Below, piece after piece: positions 12,670 through 17,980 of a stretch of DNA of 30,341 nt. Each line of letters opens with the position of its first letter. Within the stretch, counting starts at the first letter, position 1. Source of the DNA: a virus; IMG/VR virus record IMGVR_UViG_3300023235_000094, positions 1-30,341 of that record; one strand, 5' to 3'. The position numbers and the translations under genes were made by a program. The notes under the pieces were generated by a model. The model had not been told where the DNA came from, made no database searches, and saw only the letters and a program-made list of their open reading frames with translations.

Positions 12670-13920
12670 ATGTCCACATATAAAGACGAGATTGAAGCGT
12701 ACGTCAAAGCAAACCCTGGCTTATTTACCCGCCAGCAAATAGCAAAACATTTCAATAAACCCTATGACCGAGTTAGAAAAATAGCTACTGAGCGCAATCT
12801 TAGTAGCTTTTTTGATAGTGGTATAATTATGAAGGAAAGCTCATTAACACAGGAGGCTGTAATGACTGAACCAACTCGGGCGGATGTCAACAGGCTCCGT
12901 CAAATATGTGAAGAACGCGGATTACCCTTCGAGAAGTGGGGCATCTGGTGGGACAAGACCAAAGATTCTTCCATCGCTTTCTATAACAAGGAAGCGAAGG
13001 AAATCGAGGAAAAGTCCCAAGAAGAATTCTTGAAACGAATATCTAAAGCTGCACCTCGCATAAAGAAATCGCCTGTACCGACAAAGACACTGGCGATTGC
13101 AGCGAGCTTCGATGTACATATCGGCAAACATTGTGAACTGATACGTACTGGTCGCGAATATACGCCTGACATGGCCGTTAAGCAAGTCCTTGAAGGGCAA
13201 GCTGCATTGTTTGGACTCACTAAGCCGTTTGGTGTCACTGACATCTTGCTGCCAATGGGCAACGACGTTGTACACGTTGACGCTAACAACTCCAAGACTA
13301 CTGGTGGCACACCACAAGACGTATACGGGTCTATCGAATCACAGATGCTACTGGCAACTGAGATGTATATCCGTTCTATCGAAGGGTTTGCCGTCAATCA
13401 CAACGTCTGGCTGTGTCACGTACACAGTAACCACGATCGGGTAGCTGGCTGGAGCGTTAGCCAGATGGTCGCTCGATACTTCCACAACCACCCACGAGTA
13501 CATGCGGCTATTCCATCTATTGGACAGCATCACCGCAAGTACTTTGTGTTTGGTGACAGTCTTATCATGTTCCATCATGGTGAGGCGAAAGAAGAAAAGC
13601 TGCTCGGCGTAATAAAGGCAGAGGCAGGATTTGCCCTTGCTCAAACCAACCGAGTGTACGTCTACCAAGGTCACACGCATCACAAAACACTGAGTAAGCG
13701 TGGCTTAAATACCGAAATGGGTGTAGAAAAAGACCACTCATCTATGACGGTAATCAAGGCGGGTAATGGTGCAGTTAATCAAATGTATGTGGAGACTGTA
13801 CGCTCTCCATCCCCAGCAGATGATTGGCACAGTCAGAAACTGTTTCTTAACATGCCCGCTGTAGAAATGTTCATTCACAGCGACAAAGCCCAGTTTGCAA
13901 GGTTTACACACTGGATGTAA
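12670..13920 (+). CDS. Calcineurin-like metallophosphoesterase with N-terminal HTH
   Basis: The 416-residue protein begins with an HTH (LFTRQQIAKHFNKPYDRVRKIATERNL, about 18-44). The phosphoesterase domain shows FDVHIGKH (147-154), GNDVVHVD (197-204), HSNHDRV (252-258), FHHGE (301-305) and GHTHH (334-338), the five metal-binding motifs of calcineurin-like enzymes. The first motif has DxHxG and the GNHD motif is SNHD here. Phage homologues of this arrangement are common and mostly untested; a nuclease or DNA repair role (Mre11-like) is plausible. Near-monocistronic: own promoter and a terminator 7 nt after the stop. Confidence 0.8.
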   Translation: MSTYKDEIEAYVKANPGLFTRQQIAKHFNKPYDRVRKIATERNLSSFFDSGIIMKESSLTQEAVMTEPTRADVNRLRQICEERGLPFEKWGIWWDKTKDSSIAFYNKEAKEIEEKSQEEFLKRISKAAPRIKKSPVPTKTLAIAASFDVHIGKHCELIRTGREYTPDMAVKQVLEGQAALFGLTKPFGVTDILLPMGNDVVHVDANNSKTTGGTPQDVYGSIESQMLLATEMYIRSIEGFAVNHNVWLCHVHSNHDRVAGWSVSQMVARYFHNHPRVHAAIPSIGQHHRKYFVFGDSLIMFHHGEAKEEKLLGVIKAEAGFALAQTNRVYVYQGHTHHKTLSKRGLNTEMGVEKDHSSMTVIKAGNGAVNQMYVETVRSPSPADDWHSQKLFLNMPAVEMFIHSDKAQFARFTHWM

Positions 13921-13927
13921 AACTTAA

Positions 13928-13955
13928 ACCCCCCTCTTTGGAGGGGGGTCTTTAT
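13928..13955 (+). terminator. Intrinsic terminator
   Basis: ACCCCCCTC (13928-13936) and GAGGGGGGT (13941-13949) form a 9-bp stem with a TTTG loop, followed by CTTTATTT. Confidence 0.85.
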
Positions 13956-13973
13956 TTGTTTCTGATAATGGGG

Positions 13974-13988
13974 TATACTAGAGGGTAT
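13974..13988 (+). promoter_or_regulatory. Leaderless promoter of HNH gene
   Basis: TATACT (13974-13979) lies 9 nt before ATG 13989. No DnaA-like box is present; the region upstream is the terminator. Like the HNH gene at 8775, this one seems to carry its own promoter. Confidence 0.5.
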
Positions 13989-14534
13989 ATGAAATGGAAA
14001 CAAATACCACAAGTAGGAGGAAACTATGAATGTAATACAAACGGGGAAATCCGTAGGGTTCTAGGAATTGTAAAGTTCGGTAAACAAACAAGAAAAGTAG
14101 GAGGAAACGTTTTAAAGCCTAAGACTAAAAAAAATGGTTATCTTGAAGTTAACTTAACTGTAAGCAACACATCTAAAAGCTTTTACGTTCACAGGTTGAT
14201 AGCTGCGGCTTGGTTAGATATGACTACAAATAACTTGCAGGTAAACCATAAAGATGGTGACAAAAGTAACAACACAATTAGAAATCTTGAGGTTGTGACG
14301 CAGAGTCAAAACATGGTTCATGCGTATAAATTAGGTTTGATAAAACCTAGAAACTTTAAAGGTTCGAATCACCCAAACGCTAGAACTAACGAGGAAGAGG
14401 TTGTTAAAATAAGGCACGAACATACAAACCACCATAGTATAAAAAGATTGTTAATTGACTACCCGCATTTAACAAAACCTATTCTTACTAAGATAGTGTA
14501 CCGCGAAAGCTGGAAGCATGTGATAGTGCTATAA
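13989..14534 (+). CDS. NUMOD4-HNH homing endonuclease
   Basis: From ATG 13989 the protein has 181 residues. It has a NUMOD4-type start (MKWKQIPQVGGNYECNTNGE, then LKPKTKKNGYLEVNL), followed by the HNH core FYVHRLIAAAWL, QVNHKDGDKSNNTIRNLEVVTQSQNMVHAYKLG. The C-terminal part (GSNHPNARTNEEEVVKIRHEH) is the DNA-binding tail often seen with it. This is a clear freestanding homing endonuclease. Upstream in-frame starts are ignored because they precede the -10. Its end overlaps a TGC-TATAAT promoter for the next gene. Confidence 0.9.
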   Translation: MKWKQIPQVGGNYECNTNGEIRRVLGIVKFGKQTRKVGGNVLKPKTKKNGYLEVNLTVSNTSKSFYVHRLIAAAWLDMTTNNLQVNHKDGDKSNNTIRNLEVVTQSQNMVHAYKLGLIKPRNFKGSNHPNARTNEEEVVKIRHEHTNHHSIKRLLIDYPHLTKPILTKIVYRESWKHVIVL

Positions 14535-14535
14535 T
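14527..14535 (+). promoter_or_regulatory. Extended -10 TGC-TATAAT
   Basis: The hexamer at 14530-14535 overlaps the HNH stop codon. It would start a transcript near 14542 with a leader of about 20 nt before ATG 14562. Confidence 0.45.
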
Positions 14536-14561
14536 TGTAAGTTCAATCTTAATTTACTTTT

Positions 14562-14735
14562 ATGTTCATCGGCAACCGTATCAAAATCACCTCAGAAGAA
14601 ACAACTAACTACGTGATACGGGACATACAGACCCAGGACCAGCTAGACAAGTACCGAGGGTTGGAGGGTTACGGTATAGAGGTGCTGCCAGTTATCCACA
14701 ACAACATGGCAGAGTGTGAGTCTTGCTCCGCTTAG
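14562..14735 (+). CDS. Small hypothetical protein
   Basis: The 57-residue frame begins MFIGNRIKITSEETTNYVIRDIQ, a segment like short uncharacterised phage proteins, and ends with a CESC pair near the C terminus. No Shine-Dalgarno is seen. The coding sequence near its end contains TTATCCACA (14692-14700), a perfect E. coli-type DnaA box, which may instead serve the promoter at 14741. Function unknown. Confidence 0.55.
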   Translation: MFIGNRIKITSEETTNYVIRDIQTQDQLDKYRGLEGYGIEVLPVIHNNMAECESCSA

Positions 14736-14746
14736 TAGTGTATAGT
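14692..14746 (+). promoter_or_regulatory. Promoter of structured RNA 1 with DnaA box
   Basis: TTATCCACA (14692-14700), 40 nt, then TG-TATAGT (-10 at 14741-14746). The distance is about one helical turn more than in the 30-nt promoters. No open reading frame with a usable start follows before the terminator at 14924. Confidence 0.5.
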
Positions 14747-14752
14747 GTTAGT

Positions 14753-14955
14753 AACCCAGTAGTGGTGTGTTTAACAGGCGTATGATGTATTAAGTCACCG
14801 TATGGTGTGCTAACCTTTATCTCGACAAGGGAGCGCCTGTCAAGCACAGCACACGAGCTAGGAGTTCTTAAAACACAATAGAATCTACATCCGACGACAG
14901 TGTGGAAGCTGTCACTACCATAGGGTCACACATAACGTGTGGCCTTTTGGTTTTA
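14753..14955 (+). ncRNA. Candidate structured noncoding RNA 1 (about 200 nt)
   Basis: A promoter and an intrinsic terminator bracket a stretch without a gene. Paired segments: GTGTG 14765-14769 with CACAC 14850-14854; ACAGGCG 14774-14780 with CGCCTGT 14834-14840; inside that, hairpins CACC/GGTG (14796-14807) and CCTT/AAGG (14814-14830), forming a three-way junction. Further on, GACAG/CTGTC (14896-14913) and the terminator stem. I do not recognise a known family. Ends are estimated from the -10 and the T tract. Confidence 0.55.
14924..14955 (+). terminator. Intrinsic terminator of RNA 1
   Basis: GGTCACAC (14924-14931) pairs with GTGTGGCC (14937-14944) with one G-U pair and a 5-nt loop, followed by TTTTGGTTTT. 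The T tract overlaps the next DnaA-like box. Confidence 0.75.
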
Positions 14956-14997
14956 TCCCCAACTGATGAATTTATTATGAAGGTTGTCTGTTATAAT
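14953..14997 (+). promoter_or_regulatory. Promoter of the zinc-finger operon
   Basis: TTATCCCCA (14953-14961), 30 nt, then TGT-TATAAT (-10 at 14992-14997). The transcript would have a leader of about 30 nt with AAAGGAG before ATG 15035, so unlike other early units it is not leaderless. Confidence 0.6.
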
Positions 14998-15034
14998 TCA
15001 GTTAGAAGCCCTTTGACAAAGAAAGGAGACTACC

Positions 15035-15229
15035 ATGAAGACCACAGTGTGTATATGGTGCGACGCCTTTGTTAAGGTGCAAGACACTTTCGACGACCTA
15101 CAACACAAAGCAGTTTGCTCACAGTCATGTAAAGACGCTGAAACTCTGTTTAACCTGTGGATGTCGGATGAGGAAATCAACCGACGTGCTCATTACCGCT
15201 ACCTGACAACAGGAGAGGACAGTGAATAA
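15035..15229 (+). CDS. Small zinc-finger protein A
   Basis: The 64-residue protein has a CxxC (CIWC, residues 6-9) and a second pair CSQSC at about 28-32, typical of a treble-clef or zinc-ribbon fold with four Cys ligands. The rest is helical and acidic. AAAGGAG lies 8 nt before the ATG. It overlaps the next gene by 8 nt. It shares the CxxC...CxxxC layout with the genes at 15651 and 15856, suggesting related small zinc proteins. Role unknown; regulation or inhibition of host proteins is possible. Confidence 0.75.
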   Translation: MKTTVCIWCDAFVKVQDTFDDLQHKAVCSQSCKDAETLFNLWMSDEEINRRAHYRYLTTGEDSE

Positions 15230-15449
15230 GATTGCCGTTAGTTGTCGGATAAACCGATGGACAGGCGGTGAAAACGAACTGTTTTGCTATCGTGTCCACG
15301 TAAACGCTAGACTCTGGGGCGGCCTCTGGCTCGCCCTAGAGGTACTCATCAACCTACTGTTTCGGGTGATACATTCTCAACGTGAGCATGTTCGTCTGAA
15401 CTACCTACTGCAAAGGAGAAGGCATGGCCAAGCGAAAAAAGGAATGTGA
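15222..15449 (+). CDS. Small basic protein with a hydrophobic segment
   Basis: The 75-residue frame starts with GTG at 15222, preceded by GGAGAGG. It has VSCRINRWTGGENELFCYRVHVNARLWGG, then a hydrophobic helix LWLALEVLINLLFRVIH (about residues 35-51), and a strongly basic tail. The hydrophobic part may be a membrane segment or an amphipathic helix. It overlaps the previous gene by 8 nt and the next by 26 nt. No family recognised. Confidence 0.6.
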   Translation: MNKIAVSCRINRWTGGENELFCYRVHVNARLWGGLWLALEVLINLLFRVIHSQREHVRLNYLLQRRRHGQAKKGM

Positions 15450-15651
15450 GTGTCCTAAGTGTCATGAATTAAAACCCATGACAAGACACCACATTCTGCC
15501 CAAACGTATTTATGGTAGGAACCAAAACAAGCATATCTTTTTGCTTTGTCGGCGTTGCCATAATGCACTTGAGTTACGAATACCGCTGGGTCGTATCCCG
15601 AGACGTTTCTACTTCTCGATATTACTAACTTTCCTACTGGAGGAAACGTAA
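15424..15651 (+). CDS. Short HNH-type zinc protein
   Basis: The 75-residue protein has CPKCHELKPMTRHHILPKR (about 10-28), then NKHIFLLCRRCHNALE (about 35-50). The order CxxC, RHHILP, and CxxCH-N is the HNH fold in a minimal form, with the HH pair in place and the second Cys pair binding zinc. It lacks the extra domains of homing enzymes and may be a small nuclease with a phage function. Good Shine-Dalgarno (AAGGAG). TAATG overlap with the next gene. Confidence 0.75.
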   Translation: MAKRKKECECPKCHELKPMTRHHILPKRIYGRNQNKHIFLLCRRCHNALELRIPLGRIPRRFYFSILLTFLLEET

Positions 15652-15863
15652 TGAGATACCATGAATGGATACTACAACAGCTCAGAAAGGAGCGTGAAAT
15701 GGAAACAGTAACCTGTGCCAACTGTGGGAAAGTACATCACGTAAGTGTGTCAGTCCCCAAGGCCGTCTGGAACGGTAAGGAGGCAGTAACCCACCAATAC
15801 TGTGGGCAAAGCTGCTTGCAGGAGGACTATCTCAAAAAACTGGTGGTGCAACTCTATGGGTAG
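15651..15863 (+). CDS. Small zinc-finger protein B
   Basis: The 70-residue protein has CANC (about 22-25) and YCGQSC (about 50-55), again CxxC...CxxxC. An internal Met at residue 17 (METVTCANCGK), preceded by AAAGGAG, is an alternative start that would give a 54-residue finger protein. It overlaps the HNH gene by TAATG and the next gene by 8 nt. Related in layout to proteins A and C. Confidence 0.7.
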   Translation: MRYHEWILQQLRKEREMETVTCANCGKVHHVSVSVPKAVWNGKEAVTHQYCGQSCLQEDYLKKLVVQLYG

Positions 15864-16044
15864 CCGTCGGTTCACAATCCACTCCTGCTTGATATGCGGG
15901 AAGAAAGAGTTCGAGGAGAACATGCTCGAATACAACGACCATATGTTTTGTGGCCTACGCTGCAAACTCAAACAGGAAAGGAAAGACGATGAGAATCTTA
16001 ATCGCCCTGTGCCTCGCTCTGTGGGGTACTACGATAAAGGCTGA
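15856..16044 (+). CDS. Small zinc-finger protein C
   Basis: From ATG 15856, which overlaps the stop of the preceding gene, the protein has 62 residues with CLIC (about 11-14) and FCGLRC (about 31-36), then a basic and acidic tail. The finger resembles that at the N terminus of the HNH enzyme at 6559 (CQLC...YCGKTC). An in-frame start at 15802 is less likely because of the overlap pattern. Its last 56 nt overlap the secreted protein gene. Confidence 0.65.
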   Translation: MGSRRFTIHSCLICGKKEFEENMLEYNDHMFCGLRCKLKQERKDDENLNRPVPRSVGYYDKG

Positions 16045-16261
16045 GGAGCCTAACACCATACGGGACAACTATCCCTTGGTGATTGATTCACCTTGCTCAG
16101 ACAGCGAGTCTGGCCAGTCTGGTCGCTGTTATATGTTTGACCGTGGCGATGGCACTTTCTACACGGTCTTCACTCAACATGGTGAACCAGTCTTTGTTCG
16201 GCAGACACTCAAAGAGGGTGGCTACATCACCGTCTGGCGGTTTGGCGAAATCGAAGCCTGA
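15989..16261 (+). CDS. Small exported protein with signal peptide
   Basis: From ATG 15989 (AGGAAAGG upstream) the protein has 90 residues. Residues 1-18 (MRILIALCLALWGTTIKA) form a typical signal peptide with possible cleavage after Ala18. The mature part has two Cys (CSDSESGQSGRC) that could form a disulfide outside the cytoplasm and a beta-rich stretch. It is the last gene of the zinc-finger operon and is followed by a terminator. The role is unknown; an envelope or superinfection-related function is plausible. Confidence 0.7.
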   Translation: MRILIALCLALWGTTIKAEEPNTIRDNYPLVIDSPCSDSESGQSGRCYMFDRGDGTFYTVFTQHGEPVFVRQTLKEGGYITVWRFGEIEA

Positions 16262-16268
16262 ACTACAG

Positions 16269-16292
16269 CCGCCCTTTCATTAGGGCGGTTTT
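16269..16292 (+). terminator. Intrinsic terminator of the zinc-finger operon
   Basis: CCGCCCT (16269-16275) pairs with AGGGCGG (16282-16288) around a 6-nt loop, followed by TTTTCTT. Confidence 0.85.
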
Positions 16293-16296
16293 CTTA

Positions 16297-16305
16297 TGGT
16301 ACAAT
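16297..16305 (+). promoter_or_regulatory. Extended -10 of structured RNA 2
   Basis: TGG-TACAAT, hexamer at 16300-16305, lies right after the preceding terminator. No DnaA-like box is seen at 25-40 nt upstream. Confidence 0.5.
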
Positions 16306-16311
16306 ATCCGC

Positions 16312-16484
16312 ACAAGCCAGTAGACTATTGTAGTAGGTAAGCTGGCTCGGTAGTGTGTTGAGTCTGTACTACAGCACTACTTAAATACCCGTGGTTGCAA
16401 CGAAGACCACCGCCCTCTGCAATAGAAATAGCGCAAGCGTCATACAGAACCCCTCGATAACGGCTACAACCGCGAGGGGTTTGA
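16312..16484 (+). ncRNA. Candidate structured noncoding RNA 2 (about 170 nt)
   Basis: No open reading frame fits, yet a promoter and terminator bracket this stretch. Stems: AGCCAG (16315-16320) with CTGGCT (16342-16347) enclosing ACTA/TAGT (16324-16334); GTAGTG (16350-16355) with CACTAC (16375-16380); GTGGT (16391-16395) with ACCAC (16406-16410); then the terminator stem. It mirrors RNA 1 on the other side of the zinc-finger operon but shares no obvious sequence with it. No known family recognised. Confidence 0.5.
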
Positions 16485-16490
16485 TATTTA
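16448..16490 (+). terminator. Intrinsic terminator of RNA 2
   Basis: AACCCCTCG (16448-16456) pairs exactly with CGAGGGGTT (16473-16481), loop 16 nt, followed by a weak T-rich run TTTGATATTT. Confidence 0.7.
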
Positions 16491-16501
16491 GTTCGTGCCA
16501 G

Positions 16502-16554
16502 TTATCCCCAGCAGTTGCAAAATACGCAACAACTACGTGCTATAGTGGGGCAAC
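16502..16554 (+). promoter_or_regulatory. Early leaderless promoter with DnaA-like box
   Basis: TTATCCCCA (16502-16510), 30 nt, then TGC-TATAGT (-10 at 16541-16546) and 8 nt to ATG 16555. A GTTGC/GCAAC inverted repeat lies between box and -10. Confidence 0.65.
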
Positions 16555-16824
16555 ATGACAACTGACACACTAGGAAGATGGGGAGTAGATACTATTTGTA
16601 AAGACCGGGGTGTAGACATATCAGCTCCCCAACGGAAGTATTTAGACTGCCTAGTGTTAGAACACGTAGCTAGAGCTAAGAAGGACGGGACACTCCTAGT
16701 AGATGTAGCATTTGCAGACTTGGAGGAATCGTACCAGTATTTTTTATACGACCACTACCTTGGTGAAGTGTTGACTATCCCTGAAATATCTTTGGATGTG
16801 TTGGGAGATAACGGTGTGTTCTAA
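16555..16824 (+). CDS. Hypothetical protein, unknown function
   Basis: The 89-residue protein is not recognised. It is moderately acidic with a central helical part (YLDCLVLEHVARAKK, FADLEESYQYFLYDHYLGEVL) and two Cys. No membrane segment or metal motif is seen. It is a leaderless first gene with a strong box and -10, and a new box follows its stop within 2 nt, so it is a single-gene unit. Confidence 0.65.
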   Translation: MTTDTLGRWGVDTICKDRGVDISAPQRKYLDCLVLEHVARAKKDGTLLVDVAFADLEESYQYFLYDHYLGEVLTIPEISLDVLGDNGVF

Positions 16825-16825
16825 T

Positions 16826-16865
16826 TGGGGATAACGGCAATAGACAGAGCTAAATTTGGTATAAT
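16826..16865 (+). promoter_or_regulatory. Promoter of the lysis-like unit with DnaA-like box
   Basis: TGGGGATAA (16826-16834), 25 nt, then TGG-TATAAT (-10 at 16860-16865). The leader of about 80 nt contains a CTAGG/CCTAG hairpin (16873-16889), and ATTAACTAA (16864-16872) has its exact reverse complement at 16919-16927. Confidence 0.6.
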
Positions 16866-16950
16866 TAACTAACTAGGAAAAGCACCTAGCAACCCGTTTA
16901 GTTTCGACTTCCACGGTATTAGTTAATCAACGCTTATAAAACAAAACAAT

Positions 16951-17322
16951 ATGAAGAACATAATCCTAGTGGGGATTGTGGGTGCAGTACTTGGAGGTAT
17001 GACACTAATCGGATATTTGAACGAACCAACAGAGGCGATCAACGTAAAGACTGAAACTGTTATTGAAGAAGTACAGGACGAACAAGAGGAACTAGACTTG
17101 ATTGAGCGAGCCAACCTAGAGTTGGAGCGTATTAACCAAGAACTAGACGCCGAGGAAATGTTACTTGTAGGTAGTAAAGCAAGCAGTACAATTAAGTATG
17201 AACAAGAACAAGCACGACTACTTGAACTACAACAATCCAACAAACTACAGTTCGAGTTAGAACAGGAAGAACTGAACACCCAAATTGACCGTATTCAAGA
17301 GACAAGAACGTCTTTTCAATAA
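16951..17322 (+). CDS. Membrane-anchored coiled-coil protein
   Basis: The 123-residue protein has an N-terminal hydrophobic segment (residues 4-22, IILVGIVGAVLGGMTLIGY) followed by a long coiled coil rich in Glu, Gln and Leu (about 35-118). With a single anchor and a periplasmic or extracellular rod it resembles inner-membrane spanin subunits or cell-wall-contact proteins. It lies directly before a lysozyme-like gene, so a lysis role is likely but not proven. No Shine-Dalgarno is clear (ACAAAACAAT before the ATG). Confidence 0.65.
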   Translation: MKNIILVGIVGAVLGGMTLIGYLNEPTEAINVKTETVIEEVQDEQEELDLIERANLELERINQELDAEEMLLVGSKASSTIKYEQEQARLLELQQSNKLQFELEQEELNTQIDRIQETRTSFQ

Positions 17323-17339
17323 GCCCGAGGGCACACCGA

Positions 17340-17669
17340 ATGGCTGATGCCATAGTAAGTGTCGAGTCGGGCGGTAAATGCGCTCAGAAGGGCAAAACAG
17401 GCGAATGGGGATGCTTCCAGTTCATGCCTGGCACATGGGCACACTGGTCACAAACTGTTCTAGGGTACATCGCAGAGCAAACCCCAGCGACAGAGAGGTA
17501 TGTGGCGCTAAAAAAGATTCAGCAACACTTTAACCAAGGTCACGACGAAGACAACGTGGCACGCATCTGGAATCAGGGCAATGCTGGGCCATGTGTAAGA
17601 GGAATAAACAGTAGTGGAGTTGCTTATGATAGCTGCTCCTATGAACGGAAAGTAATGGCCGCGCTATAA
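17340..17669 (+). CDS. Lysozyme/transglycosylase-like (SLT-type) protein
   Basis: The 109-residue protein starts MADAIVSVESGGKCAQKG with Glu9 at the catalytic position of SLT-type transglycosylases, then GEWGCFQFMPGTWAHWS (about 21-37) and VARIWNQGN (about 79-87), all typical of the fold. It would cut peptidoglycan glycan strands. It has no signal peptide. A GAGGG Shine-Dalgarno lies 8-12 nt before ATG. The frame stays open upstream only to 17289, so a frameshift fusion to the coiled-coil protein is possible but no slippery site was found. Four Cys suggest disulfides outside the cell. Confidence 0.75.
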   Translation: MADAIVSVESGGKCAQKGKTGEWGCFQFMPGTWAHWSQTVLGYIAEQTPATERYVALKKIQQHFNQGHDEDNVARIWNQGNAGPCVRGINSSGVAYDSCSYERKVMAAL

Positions 17670-17675
17670 AAGAAT

Positions 17676-17700
17676 AAGCACCTGACAAGGGTGCTTTTCT
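17676..17700 (+). terminator. Intrinsic terminator at the end of the rightward arm
   Basis: AAGCACC (17676-17682) pairs with GGTGCTT (17689-17695) around TGACAA, followed by TTCTT. It separates the rightward and leftward arms. Confidence 0.8.
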
Positions 17701-17849
17701 TAATACTCACTATACTGCGAGTACGGCTGGTAGTCTTGACTGTCTAAATCATCAACGTCTTCCTCGTCTTCCACCTCCTCATTCATTTCAGTAGAGTCGT
17801 CAGTAAAGCGCATCCAGTTGTCATCTTCATATTTAGGTGTGCTGCTCAT
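17700..17849 (-). CDS. Small very acidic protein
   Basis: The 49-residue protein has about 40 percent Asp/Glu (EMNEEVEDEEDVDDLDSQD) and a Tyr-rich end. It has its own leaderless promoter and lies last in the leftward arm, after the terminator at 17868. Very acidic small phage proteins can mimic DNA or bind host proteins, but nothing here identifies a target. Confidence 0.6.
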   Translation of the reverse strand: MSSTPKYEDDNWMRFTDDSTEMNEEVEDEEDVDDLDSQDYQPYSQYSEY

Positions 17850-17857
17850 TTGTAATA

Positions 17858-17866
17858 AGTGTAGCA
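17858..17866 (-). promoter_or_regulatory. Leaderless promoter of the acidic protein gene
   Basis: TGC-TACACT reads leftward, with the hexamer at 17863-17858, and ends 8 nt before ATG 17849. Confidence 0.5.
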
Positions 17867-17867
17867 C

Positions 17868-17895
17868 AGAAAAAGCACCACTTTCATGGTGCTTT
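17868..17895 (-). terminator. Intrinsic terminator of the late leftward transcript
   Basis: AAAGCACCA (17872-17880) pairs exactly with TGGTGCTTT (17887-17895). In the leftward direction the stem runs into a T tract. It lies 85 bp past the metallopeptidase stop; 17900-17980 holds no gene. Confidence 0.85.
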
Positions 17896-17980
17896 CTCTG
17901 TATCAGCCGAACTGTTTGTTGAATCCCCTGTTATGGAGTGGGTTACGTCGCGGAACTCCCCCACCGCTAGGTACTATACA

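Noticed and set aside
14350-14365. GGTTCGAATC, which looks like a tRNA T-loop
   Set aside because: It lies inside the well-supported HNH gene at a conserved coding segment (GSNHPNA) and no acceptor or anticodon stem can be drawn around it.
17289-17340. Possible -1 frameshift fusing the coiled-coil protein to the lysozyme-like protein
   Set aside because: The frames are open in overlap for about 34 nt, but no slippery heptamer was found and the downstream gene has its own Shine-Dalgarno (GAGGG) and ATG.
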